Below are positions 27,373-35,698 of a stretch of DNA of 64,000 bases, piece after piece; the stretch's first letter is position 1, and each line of letters begins with the position of its first letter. The notes beneath the pieces are model-generated. The model saw only the letters and a list, made by a program, of their open reading frames with translations. It was not told where the DNA came from and ran no database searches. The translations under genes were made by a program, and so were the position numbers. Origin of the DNA: Gordonia jinhuaensis (GTDB taxonomy: Bacteria > Actinomycetota > Actinomycetes > Mycobacteriales > Mycobacteriaceae); the NCBI RefSeq assembly GCF_014639795.1, contig NZ_BMGC01000018.1, positions 1 to 64,000 on the forward strand. Direction: 5' to 3'.

Positions 27373-27384
27373 TCTGATGGTGTT
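27359..27384 (+). promoter_or_regulatory. Possible SigH-type promoter of clpB
   Basis: GGAACA at 27359-27364 and GTT at 27382-27384, spaced by 17 bases, fit the SigH consensus. Transcription would start about 100 bases before the clpB GTG. SigH plus HspR control of clpB is established in M. tuberculosis. Confidence 0.5.
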
Positions 27385-27491
27385 ACACCCTGTGACAGGT
27401 GCGAACACCGTGCCTGACCTCGGCTCTCTGTTGATATCGAGAGCCGGGGACCATGAAGACTTAGTGGTACTGAACAGAAAGGGTCCGCGAA

Positions 27492-30068
27492 GTGGATAGC
27501 TTCAACCCCACGACCAAGGCGCAGGCTGCGCTGGCTTCGGCCATGCAGGATGCTGCCGCCGCGGGGAACCCGGACGTCCGGCCGGCGCACATTCTGGTCG
27601 CCCTGCTCGATCAGTCCGACGGGATCGCATCGCCGCTGCTCAAGGCAGTGGGTGTGGAACCGTCGACCGTTCGCGCTCAGGCGCAGGCGCTCGTCGATCG
27701 GATGCCCAAGGCCTCCGGCGCCAGCTCCACCCCGCAGCTCTCGCGTGAGTCCATCGCGGCGGTCACCGCCGCACAGAAATTGGCCACCACGCTCGACGAC
27801 CAGTTCGTCTCGACCGAGCATCTGGTGGTCGGTCTGGCCGAAGGCGACTCCGACGTCGCCAAGTTGCTGGCCAACGTCGGCGCCACACCGCAGGCGCTGC
27901 AGGAGGCATTCGTCAAGGTTCGCGGCACCGCCCGCGTGACCAACGCCGATCCCGAGGCGACGTATCAGGCGCTCGAGAAGTACTCGACCGACCTCACCGC
28001 CCGTGCTCGCGAGGGCAAACTCGATCCGGTGATCGGCCGTGACACCGAGATCCGTCGTGTGGTGCAGGTGCTGAGCCGTCGTACCAAGAACAACCCGGTG
28101 CTCATCGGCGAACCCGGCGTCGGCAAGACCGCCATCGTGGAGGGCCTGGCCCAGCGCGTGGTGGCCGGCGACGTCCCGGAGTCGTTGCGCGGCAAGACCG
28201 TCATCTCCCTCGACCTCGGTTCGATGGTCGCGGGTGCGAAGTACCGCGGCGAGTTCGAGGAGCGCCTGAAGGCTGTTCTCGACGAGATCAAGAACTCCGA
28301 CGGCCAGATCATCACCTTCATCGACGAGCTGCACACCATCGTGGGCGCCGGTGCGACCGGTGAGTCGGCGATGGACGCCGGCAACATGATCAAGCCGATG
28401 CTCGCCCGCGGTGAGCTGCGTCTGGTGGGCGCGACCACCTTGGAGGAGTACCGCCAGTACATCGAGAAGGACGCCGCCCTCGAGCGCCGCTTCCAGCAGG
28501 TCTACGTCGGCGAACCGTCGGTGGAGGACACCGTGGGCATCCTGCGTGGACTCAAGGAGCGCTACGAGGTGCATCACGGCGTGCGGATCACCGACTCGGC
28601 GCTGGTCGCTGCCGCGTCACTGTCGGATCGCTACATCACGTCTCGATTCCTCCCCGACAAGGCGATCGACCTCGTCGACGAGGCCGCGTCGCGGCTTCGG
28701 ATGGAGATCGACTCTCGCCCGGTGGAGATCGACGAGCAGGAGCGCATCGTGCGTCGCCTGGAGGTCGAGGAACTCGCACTGCAGAAGGAGACCGACGCAG
28801 CCTCGAAGGAGCGTCTGGAGAAGCTGCGCGGCGAACTCGCCGACCACCGCGAGAAGCTCAACGAGCTGACCGCGCGCTGGCAGAGCGAGAAGGGTGCCAT
28901 CGACTCCGTTCGCGAACTCCAAGAAGAGCTGGAAAGCCTGCGCGGAGAAGCTGAACGCGCCGAACGTGACGGCGATCTGGGTCGTGCCGCCGAGTTGCGG
29001 TACGGGCGGATTCCCGCACTGGAGAAGCAGTACGAGGCCGCGATCGAGAAGAGCGGTGCCGATCCTGCCGACGGCGACGTAATGCTCAAGGAGGAGGTCA
29101 CCCCCGACGAGGTCGCCGAGGTGGTCTCGGCGTGGACCGGCGTTCCGGCCGGCCGCATGCTCGAGGGTGAATCGGCGAAACTGCTTCGGATGGAAGACGA
29201 ACTCGGTTCCCGGGTCATCGGCCAGCACGAAGCCGTGGAGGCCGTCTCCGATGCTGTACGCCGTGCGCGTGCCGGCGTCGCCGACCCGAATCGTCCGCTG
29301 GGATCGTTCCTGTTCCTCGGACCGACCGGTGTGGGCAAGACCGAGCTCGCCAAGGCGCTTGCGGAGTTCCTCTTCGACGACGAACACGCCATGGTCCGTA
29401 TCGACATGAGCGAATACGGCGAGAAGCATTCGGTGGCACGGCTTGTCGGTGCTCCTCCGGGGTACGTCGGATATGAGGCGGGCGGACAGCTCACTGAAGC
29501 GGTTCGACGCCGCCCCTACACGGTGGTGCTGTTCGACGAGGTGGAGAAGGCTCACCCGGATGTGTTCGACGTGCTGCTCCAGGTGCTCGATGAGGGCCGT
29601 CTGACCGACGGGCAGGGTCGTACCGTGGACTTCCGTAACACGATCCTGATCCTCACCTCGAACCTCGGCGCCGGTGGCGACAAGGACCAGGTGATGATGG
29701 CGGTGCGTTCGGCCTTCAAGCCGGAGTTCATCAACCGTCTCGACGACGTGGTGATCTTCGACCCGCTGAGCCCCGAACAGCTCGTGTCGATCGTCGACAT
29801 CCAGCTCGGACAGCTCAAGAGCCGTCTGGCGCAACGCCGCCTCGACCTCGAGGTCACCGACGAGGCCAAGACCTGGCTCGCCGAGCGCGGCTACGAACCG
29901 GCTTACGGTGCTCGCCCGCTGCGCAGGCTGGTGCAGAAGTCGATCGGCGACGCCCTGGCAAAGGAGTTGCTGGCAGGCAAGATCCACGACGGAGATGTCG
30001 TGCCGGTCGACGTCAGCCCCGACAAGGAGACCCTCGTCGTCGGCCGATCACTCTGCCACGCAGCGTGA
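27492..30068 (+). CDS. clpB: ClpB disaggregase (Hsp100)
   Basis: ClpB is the hexameric AAA+ chaperone that, with DnaK, extracts proteins from aggregates. The 858-residue protein has the N-domain ([16 protein letters not shown]), nucleotide-binding domain 1 (Walker A GEPGVGKT near residue 205, Walker [14 protein letters not shown]), and a coiled-coil M-domain of about 120 residues rich in Glu and Arg. Domain 2 follows (Walker [28 protein letters not shown] pore region, Walker [12 protein letters not shown], sensor ILTSNLG). The start is GTG 27492, with AAGGG upstream. It is monocistronic, preceded by two HAIR operators and followed by a terminator. Confidence 0.98.
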   Translation: MDSFNPTTKAQAALASAMQDAAAAGNPDVRPAHILVALLDQSDGIASPLLKAVGVEPSTVRAQAQALVDRMPKASGASSTPQLSRESIAAVTAAQKLATTLDDQFVSTEHLVVGLAEGDSDVAKLLANVGATPQALQEAFVKVRGTARVTNADPEATYQALEKYSTDLTARAREGKLDPVIGRDTEIRRVVQVLSRRTKNNPVLIGEPGVGKTAIVEGLAQRVVAGDVPESLRGKTVISLDLGSMVAGAKYRGEFEERLKAVLDEIKNSDGQIITFIDELHTIVGAGATGESAMDAGNMIKPMLARGELRLVGATTLEEYRQYIEKDAALERRFQQVYVGEPSVEDTVGILRGLKERYEVHHGVRITDSALVAAASLSDRYITSRFLPDKAIDLVDEAASRLRMEIDSRPVEIDEQERIVRRLEVEELALQKETDAASKERLEKLRGELADHREKLNELTARWQSEKGAIDSVRELQEELESLRGEAERAERDGDLGRAAELRYGRIPALEKQYEAAIEKSGADPADGDVMLKEEVTPDEVAEVVSAWTGVPAGRMLEGESAKLLRMEDELGSRVIGQHEAVEAVSDAVRRARAGVADPNRPLGSFLFLGPTGVGKTELAKALAEFLFDDEHAMVRIDMSEYGEKHSVARLVGAPPGYVGYEAGGQLTEAVRRRPYTVVLFDEVEKAHPDVFDVLLQVLDEGRLTDGQGRTVDFRNTILILTSNLGAGGDKDQVMMAVRSAFKPEFINRLDDVVIFDPLSPEQLVSIVDIQLGQLKSRLAQRRLDLEVTDEAKTWLAERGYEPAYGARPLRRLVQKSIGDALAKELLAGKIHDGDVVPVDVSPDKETLVVGRSLCHAA

Positions 30069-30081
30069 TCGAGTGATACGA

Positions 30082-30118
30082 AACAGGGCCTGTCCTCTTG
30101 TGGAGGACAGGCCCTGTT
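30082..30118 (+). terminator. Rho-independent terminator after clpB
   Basis: Perfect 16-base arms (core CAGGGCCTGTCCTC) at 30082-30097 and 30103-30118 flank a 5-base loop. The stem begins 14 bases after the clpB stop. It could also serve the secreted protein gene converging from the right. Confidence 0.92.
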
Positions 30119-30173
30119 GTCGTGCGGGGGGACGCACGTCTGGTGGGCGGGACAAGTATCGGTGCGACAGAAC

Positions 30174-30569
30174 TCAGCGCAGGACGGCGAGTGCGCGAAT
30201 CAGGTCGCGGACGTCGTTCTCGAGCGTGGTGTCTGAGCCCTTGTCGACCTTGCGCAGTTGTGTCAGCAGTTGTTTGGCGATCTGCAGAGCGATCTGATCG
30301 ACCCCGGCCGCTCGCAGGATCTGCACCGGCTGGGCGACAAGGTCCTGAGCAAGCTGATTCTCGAGCCTGGTGCTGCCCGCGGAGTCGAGGAGGCCGAAGA
30401 TCACAGACACCGCAGCGTCGATCGCCGTCGTGTTGGCGCGGGCGGCGGCCGGCGTGGCCACTGGTGCGGCCGAGGCGATGCCGGGAGTAGCCGCTGCCGC
30501 CGCCGCGGTGACCGCCAGTGCCGCGACCACGATGCGCAACCGGTTGACGCGGTGGGACAGGGCGGCCAA
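30174..30569 (-). CDS. Small secreted protein, unknown function
   Basis: The 131-residue product has a Sec signal (HRVNRLRIVVAALAVTAAAA then TPGIASAAP, cut after ASA). The mature part, about 95 residues, is predicted helical: NTTAIDAAVSVIFGLLDSAG, then QILRAAGVDQIALQIAKQLL. It has no Cys and no recognised domain. The pattern, a short Ala-rich exported helical protein, is common in mycolata. It converges on clpB. The 280 bases on its 5' side (30570-30851) hold no further gene that I can support. Confidence 0.75.
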   Translation of the reverse strand: MAALSHRVNRLRIVVAALAVTAAAAAATPGIASAAPVATPAAARANTTAIDAAVSVIFGLLDSAGSTRLENQLAQDLVAQPVQILRAAGVDQIALQIAKQLLTQLRKVDKGSDTTLENDVRDLIRALAVLR

Positions 30570-30851
30570 GGTTGCACTCCTTCATTTGTTACCCGTGATG
30601 GCCACCTACCCGTGATGGCAGCGGTGTGGCGTATGGGACTGAAGAGACAATCGCATGCGACGGGGGTTCATGTCCATGGACCACGGGCATATATGTGAGG
30701 CGGTCGGTAACTCGTCAACTGCTGTGGCGCAGGACAATACCGTCGAATGCCGACCGGTCGACGCGTCGTCGACCCGGTGTCACCTCCTCGATTTCGCATC
30801 ATTCGCAATACGTGCTTTCCGGTGTCCGGCCCACGGCGCATCGGCGGTCTG

Positions 30852-31886
30852 ATGATTACCGTGAAGTTCATGGCTCACACAGCATCGGCAATCGCCTCAC
30901 TCGCCCCCGGACCGGTCGACGCGGATCGGTCCTTCGCCGAAGTGGAGATCAGCGTCGGCGATCCCGGTCCTCACGACCTGCTGGTCGAGGTTCATGCCGT
31001 GTCGGTCAATCCGGTCGACGTCAAGACGCGTGCGAGCTTCGACGGTTTCGAGGCGCCCAAGGTGCTCGGCTACGACGCGGCGGGCGTGGTCGTCGCCGTC
31101 GGCAGTGAGGTGAGCAGGTTCGCGGTCGGTGACGCGGTGTACTACGCCGGTGCGATCAACCGTCCCGGCAGCAATGCGCGACTGCAGTTGGTCGACGAAC
31201 GCATCGTCGGCCACAAGCCGTCGTCGTTGAGTTTCTGCTCGGCCGCGGCACTGCCGCTGACCACTCTGACTGCATGGGAGTGCCTGTTCGATCGGCTGCA
31301 TCTCGACAAGGCAGGCAACGGCACGCTCGTCGTGGTGGGAGGCGCCGGCGGTGTCGGCTCGATGGTGATCCAGCTCGCGCGTCGACTCACCGCGATGACG
31401 GTGATCGCCACCGCATCTCGCGACGTGTCGGAGAGTTGGGTGCGCTCGATGGGTGCCGACGAGGTGGTCGATCACCGGCAATTGCGCGACGCGGTACCGC
31501 CGTTGGCTCCCGACGGGGTCTCGGCCGTCTTCTCGTCGCACTCGGCGGGCAATGTGGAGAGCTATGCGCGCATTCTGGGCGTGCACGGGCAGGTGGTCGC
31601 CATCGATGATCCGGAGGGTCTGGACACGATGCCGCTCAAGCAGAAGAGCCAGAGCTGGCTGTGGGAGTTCATGTTCACCAAGCCGCTGTATCTGCCCGAG
31701 GACGACAGCCAGCACCGAATCCTCGATGAGGTCGCGAGGATGGTCGACGCCGGACACCTGCAGTCGACGGCGACCACCGTCTACGACGAATTCACCGTGG
31801 ACACTCTGCGCGACGCCCATCGTCGATCCGAGAGTGGATCGACGATAGGCAAGATCGTGCTGATGCGCGCCGACGAGAACGACTGA
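30852..31886 (+). CDS. Zinc-type alcohol dehydrogenase/quinone oxidoreductase family protein
   Basis: The 344-residue MDR-superfamily protein has VSVNPVDVKTRAS, KVLGYDAAGVVVAVGSEVSR and the NADPH site VVVGGAGGVGSMVIQLARRL. The structural and catalytic zinc Cys/His sets are absent, as in zeta-crystallin-like quinone oxidoreductases of the ZADH group. It likely reduces quinones or enones with NADPH. Starts at ATG 30852 or ATG 30870 are both possible. It converges with the 2OG-oxygenase gene across 19 bases. Confidence 0.9.
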   Translation: MITVKFMAHTASAIASLAPGPVDADRSFAEVEISVGDPGPHDLLVEVHAVSVNPVDVKTRASFDGFEAPKVLGYDAAGVVVAVGSEVSRFAVGDAVYYAGAINRPGSNARLQLVDERIVGHKPSSLSFCSAAALPLTTLTAWECLFDRLHLDKAGNGTLVVVGGAGGVGSMVIQLARRLTAMTVIATASRDVSESWVRSMGADEVVDHRQLRDAVPPLAPDGVSAVFSSHSAGNVESYARILGVHGQVVAIDDPEGLDTMPLKQKSQSWLWEFMFTKPLYLPEDDSQHRILDEVARMVDAGHLQSTATTVYDEFTVDTLRDAHRRSESGSTIGKIVLMRADEND

Positions 31887-31905
31887 ACCACAGTACTTCT
31901 CGAGG

Positions 31906-32853
31906 TCAGTTGCCGTACTCCTGTAGTTCCTTGGCCGGGATCTTCTGCGCCTCGTATGGGGTGATCGGCTCATAGTGCGGGCCGTCGGCGCCGACACAGC
32001 GTGCGATCGGGGTGATCACCGCATCGGGAGAGGGCATGTAGAACAGCACGATCGAGCGCCGGAAATCGTCGGCAGTGGGGGCGTCGATCACGCGATGCGG
32101 GGTCGACGGGAACAGGTCGTTGGTCCACCGGGTCATCAGGCGCCCGACATTGATCACGTAGGCGTCGTCGCGGACCGGCACGGTGATGCGTTCGCCGTCG
32201 CGGCAGAGTACTTGCAGCCCTTCGTATGTGCCGCGCTGGTGCAGTACGGTCAGCATCCCGCTGTCCTGGTGTTCATCGAGCAGGACGTTCTGGTCGGTGA
32301 CCGCACTGGTGGTGGAGTAATACCGACACATGAAGTTCGATCCGTCGGTAGCGACGTAACGGGTGAAGTAGTTGTCAGGAAGGCCCAAAGCCGTTGCGAA
32401 CAGCGACATCACGGTCGCTCCGACACCACGCGTCCGATCCCGCAGCTCCAGCAGGGTGTCGGCGAAGCCGTCGATGTCGGGCCAGGTCCAGGGTTCGAAG
32501 AAGTCGGTGAACGCCGGGTCGATGCCCAGCCCCTGAGCTTCCTCAGGGGTTGCGATGCTCGCGATCTCATAACTCTCGACGCGCGAGCCGGCGTTCGCAG
32601 CGCGTTCGGCGCGGAAATAGCCCCGGAACGGATTGCCGTTAGGTGATTCGAGCGCCTCCTTGTACTCGTCGGGACGGTCGAAGAGGTTGTCGTACATGGC
32701 ATACGCGCGATCGATCAACTCCATCGGAACACCGTGTCCGACGATCTGGAAGAACCCGGCGTCGACGATCGCGTCGTAGATCGCGGCCGCGGCCTGCTTG
32801 CGGCCCTGGGGTGTGTCGATGGTGCTGATGTCGATGACGGGGATGGCGTTCAT
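31906..32853 (-). CDS. 2-oxoglutarate/Fe(II)-dependent oxygenase (isopenicillin-N-synthase-like)
   Basis: The 315-residue enzyme starts MNAIPVIDISTIDTPQGR and shows the DIOX_N domain (GFFQIVGHGVPMELIDRAY). Iron ligands are His and Asp in DEHQDSGMLTVLHQ and a distal His in PSTPHRVIDAP; the 2OG-binding Arg is in FRRSIVLFYMPSPDA. The substrate is unknown; relatives act on pyrimidines, gibberellin-like or ethylene-forming substrates. ATG 32853 has GAGGAG upstream on the coding strand. The XRE-cupin regulator gene lies just upstream on the same strand. Confidence 0.92.
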   Translation of the reverse strand: MNAIPVIDISTIDTPQGRKQAAAAIYDAIVDAGFFQIVGHGVPMELIDRAYAMYDNLFDRPDEYKEALESPNGNPFRGYFRAERAANAGSRVESYEIASIATPEEAQGLGIDPAFTDFFEPWTWPDIDGFADTLLELRDRTRGVGATVMSLFATALGLPDNYFTRYVATDGSNFMCRYYSTTSAVTDQNVLLDEHQDSGMLTVLHQRGTYEGLQVLCRDGERITVPVRDDAYVINVGRLMTRWTNDLFPSTPHRVIDAPTADDFRRSIVLFYMPSPDAVITPIARCVGADGPHYEPITPYEAQKIPAKELQEYGN

Positions 32854-32976
32854 CAGGCTCCTCTGCGATGTGCATGTTTGGGGGTCTGCATCAAATATAA
32901 CCAATATGCATACTCGCAGGTGTTACCGCGATGTTAAAGCTCGCAGCGGTCGCAGTGACTCCGGGCGGGAGGCAGA

Positions 32977-33600
32977 TCAATGCTGCTGAGGGGAGGTCGG
33001 ATGGCCCGACGCGGTGACGATGAGGACACGAATCGTCTCGTCGTCGGCGGTGTCGGGCGAGTCGACGAAGGTGTGCGGCAGTTCGCCGGAGTGATGGATG
33101 GAGTCGCCGGGTCCCAGGTAGTAGGTCTGTTCGCCGATGCGAACGCCGACATGGCCTGAGATGACATGAAGAAGGTCTTCGCCGGCATGGGTGAATGTGT
33201 CGCCGGAGAGGTGACCCGGCCGCATGGTGTGTAGCAGTCCGGTCAGCAGGGTGCCGCTGGTGGGGTCGGTGAGCACCAGTGAGTCGCCGACCGACGTGTT
33301 GTCGCTGTGGGCGAGTGTGCGTGCGGCGCCAGACCGGGTGACCGATGGTTCGCCGGTGGGCGGCTGGTCGCCGAGCAGGCTTCCGACACTGACGCCCAGC
33401 GCTTCGGCGATCGAGTACAGCCGCGCGACGCTGGGTGTCGCAGAACCGTTTTCGACTCTGCTGAGAAATGGTTGGGACACTCCGGATCGCTCGGCGAGCT
33501 GGACGAGCGTGAGGCCGCGATCCTTGCGGGCTCGTCGCAGCGCGGCCCCGACATCCGCGGGCATGGCGCCGTCGGCTTCAGATGGCTTGCGATCGGACAC
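32977..33600 (-). CDS. XRE-cupin transcriptional regulator
   Basis: The 207-residue protein has an HTH at about residues 18-72 (LRRARKDRGLTLVQLAERSG, then VSQPFLSRVENGSATPSVAR). A C-terminal cupin domain follows (DTFTHAGEDLLHVISGHVGV, then YYLGPGDSIHHSGELPHTF). This group controls polyamine, amino-acid or oxygenase genes by sensing a small ligand. It lies 123 bases upstream of the 2OG-oxygenase gene, its probable target; the gap is AT-rich and contains CAATATGCATACTCG. Confidence 0.92.
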   Translation of the reverse strand: MSDRKPSEADGAMPADVGAALRRARKDRGLTLVQLAERSGVSQPFLSRVENGSATPSVARLYSIAEALGVSVGSLLGDQPPTGEPSVTRSGAARTLAHSDNTSVGDSLVLTDPTSGTLLTGLLHTMRPGHLSGDTFTHAGEDLLHVISGHVGVRIGEQTYYLGPGDSIHHSGELPHTFVDSPDTADDETIRVLIVTASGHPTSPQQH

Positions 33601-33711
33601 GTGGGGAGTCTAGCCAGTGATCCACACGGCTCCTGCACAACGATTTCCCTCGGGCATCATCGCCGCGCAGCAGGAATGAGGTGGGGGTGCTGGAGGAAGG
33701 TCGCAGTGACG

Positions 33712-34029
33712 TCATCGGGACATTCCGAGGCTCTTCAGGTGGGCGCGGTGGTTGGCCAGGATGTCGGCGAGAACGTCGTCAGGCACGGGTCGGCCGTCGT
33801 GGGTGTCCACCCATTCGTCAACCTCTTCATCGAGGGATTGGTAGCGACCCAGGTAGTGGGTCTCCACGTCGTATTCGTCGTCGGTGAGGTGAGCGCCCGC
33901 GATCGGGCGGTCCTTCACGGTCGTGGGCGGCTCGTCTGCATCGTCACGATAGAGCTCGGGTGTCTGTGATTTCGGGGTGTGAAGGGCCCGAATGATGTCG
34001 GATGGCAGCTTCTCGAGGTCTGAGTTCAT
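33712..34029 (-). CDS. Small acidic protein, unknown function
   Basis: The 105-residue soluble protein begins MNSDLEKLPSDIIRALHTPK and is rich in Asp and Glu (LTDDEYDVETHYLGRYQSLD). It has no signal or membrane segment. The ATG at 34029 is 11 bases after the stop of the disrupted lipoprotein copy and is preceded by GGAGTGATC on the coding strand, so it looks like the last gene of the minus-strand unit running from 38284. No family is recognised; an accessory or immunity role is only a guess from position. Confidence 0.75.
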   Translation of the reverse strand: MNSDLEKLPSDIIRALHTPKSQTPELYRDDADEPPTTVKDRPIAGAHLTDDEYDVETHYLGRYQSLDEEVDEWVDTHDGRPVPDDVLADILANHRAHLKSLGMSR

Positions 34030-34040
34030 GAGATCACTCC

Positions 34041-34814
34041 TCAGTCTCCCGCTCGTGCCCAGCCGGGGTATGGGGGGAGGGCTTCGGCAGGTTGGTCGAC
34101 ATAGGTGTCTTGGGTGCGGTCCTTGCCATAGGGTGCGGGATCGTTGCGGGGATCTCGGCATGCTTCGGCCGCTGCACGGTCTTCGCCGTGGTGTGGAGCG
34201 GAACGTACGACTGTCCATCCGGTGAAGACGTCGGTGACGGGGTAGCGGGCGGGGCCTTGTCCTATAGCGCGGTAGTCGATCTTCGATTCCGAGGTTTGGC
34301 GCCACAGGATTTCGGTCGAGTATGTGTACTGGCTGAGTGCGACTTACTTGCCGTCTGGTTGTCGAGTGGTTGTCGCCTCATCGGGATACGTGCAGGTGAC
34401 TGTCGTCCATTCGTTGTGGCGAAGCCTTTGTGCCTTCTGTAGTCGGTGGTAGACGGTGCCGTCGACCGTCACAGTCCCGGGTGTTGCGGATTCCATGAAG
34501 CCGGGTGGGCCGGCCACGACTCGATACCAGCCCGGGTAGGCCCCTCGGAATTGGCTGATGGTCTTGATGTAGTCGGATTCGATGAATGCGCGCGTGACGA
34601 CTGCGATCGGGGAGAGTAGGTCGATGCCGGGCGCGGAGGTCCAGCGGAAGGTGGTCCCGATGTTGTCGGGAAGCTGGTAGGGGCCGTTGATGTTGCTGGT
34701 GACCCGTGCGGAGGAGCTGCTCGGCGCGGGTGTTGAGGGTGTTGAGCATGCCGTCATCGCGCAGACCCCGAGTAGGGAGGTTGCTGCGAGCGTCGTCGCG
34801 AATCGCCTTGTCAT
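34041..34814 (-). pseudogene. Second copy of the lipoprotein gene, broken by an in-frame TAA
   Basis: This is a tandem duplicate of 34925-35698. It has the same 774-base length and frame and about three-quarters identical sequence. The lipoprotein signal is intact (RFATTLAATSLLGVCAMTAC). After TRQPDGK a TAA at 34344-34346 interrupts the frame where the intact copy has PDGRFLALRHSS. The same frame then continues YSTEILWRQTS to WARAGD. Only about 156 residues would be made. The break is a single nonsense change without other decay, suggesting recent loss, or possibly a functional truncated variant. Confidence 0.85.
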
Positions 34815-34860
34815 CGCACCCAATCGTCCGTTGAGCTGTCGTCAGGGACATCTGTGCGGC
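34811..34860 (-). pseudogene. Remnant resembling the tail of the 758-residue effector-like gene
   Basis: Just before the disrupted lipoprotein copy, the complementary frame reads TDVPDDSSTDDWVR followed by TGA that overlaps the lipoprotein ATG. The 758-residue protein ends SKDDWAR with the same ATGA overlap onto the intact lipoprotein. So the duplicated unit seems to carry the last dozen or so codons of the upstream gene. Similarity further upstream is not evident. Confidence 0.6.
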
Positions 34861-34924
34861 AGCGCGGAACGCGAAGTGCACGAACGATTGTAAGTACGGA
34901 ATCCTCGGTACCGTGCTTCACTTC

Positions 34925-35698
34925 TCAGTCTCCTGCTCGTGCCCAGCCGGGGTATGGGGGTAGGGCTTCGGCAGGTTGGTCGACATAGGTTTCTTCGGTG
35001 CGGTGTGTGCCGTATGGTGCGGGATCGTTGCGGGGATCTCGGCATGCTTCAGCCGCCGAAATGTCTTCGATATGTTGGGGCGCCGACCGGATGACTGTCC
35101 ATCCGGTGAAGACGTCGGTGACGGGGTAGCGTGCGGTTCCCTGTCCCACAGCGCGGTAGTCGATCTTCGAATCCGAGGTTTGGCGCCACAGGATTTCGGT
35201 CGAGTATGAGGAGTGCCTCAGGGCAAGAAACCTGCCATCTGGTTGTCGAGTGGTTGTCGCGTCGTATTTGTAGGTACACGCAACCGTGGACCATTCGTTG
35301 TGGGGAAGCCGCTGCACCTTCTGTAAACGGTGATAGACAGTGCCATTGACCGGGGCGACATAACGTGTAGCGGATTCCATGAATCTCGGTTGGCCTGCTA
35401 CGACTCGGTACCAGCCCGGGTAGGCCCCGCGAAATTGGCTGATGGTTTTGATGTAGTCGGATTCGATGAATGCGCGCGTGACGACTGCGATCGGGGAGAG
35501 TAGGTCGATGCCGGGTGCGGCGGTCCAGCGGAAGGTGGTCCCGATGTTGTCGGGAAGCTGATAGGGGCCGTTGATGTTGCTGGTGATCGCCGCCGACGAG
35601 CTACTCGGCGTAGGTGTTGAGGGTGTTGAGCATGCCGTCATCGCGCAGACCCCGAGTAGGGAGGTCGCTGCCAGCATCGTCGCGAATCGCTTTGTCAT
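34925..35698 (-). CDS. Lipoprotein, unknown family (candidate immunity protein)
   Basis: The 257-residue product has a lipoprotein signal (MTKRFATMLAATSLLGVCAM then TAC, lipobox Cys near residue 23). A Ser/Pro/Thr-rich linker follows, then a globular domain of about 210 residues with many aromatic residues (NINGPYQLPDNIGTTFRW, SQFRGAYPGWYRVVAG, TSDSKIDYRAVGQGTARYPV). It should be anchored outside the membrane. Its ATG overlaps the stop of the 758-residue gene, so the two are translationally coupled, and a second, broken copy follows. No named domain is recognised; pairing with a type-VII-like exported protein suggests immunity or chaperoning, by inference. Confidence 0.8.
   Translation of the reverse strand: MTKRFATMLAATSLLGVCAMTACSTPSTPTPSSSSAAITSNINGPYQLPDNIGTTFRWTAAPGIDLLSPIAVVTRAFIESDYIKTISQFRGAYPGWYRVVAGQPRFMESATRYVAPVNGTVYHRLQKVQRLPHNEWSTVACTYKYDATTTRQPDGRFLALRHSSYSTEILWRQTSDSKIDYRAVGQGTARYPVTDVFTGWTVIRSAPQHIEDISAAEACRDPRNDPAPYGTHRTEETYVDQPAEALPPYPGWARAGD

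Noticed and set aside
28617..29987. 456-residue open frame antisense to clpB
   Set aside because: Same reason: no domain, and composition explained by the complementary strand of clpB.
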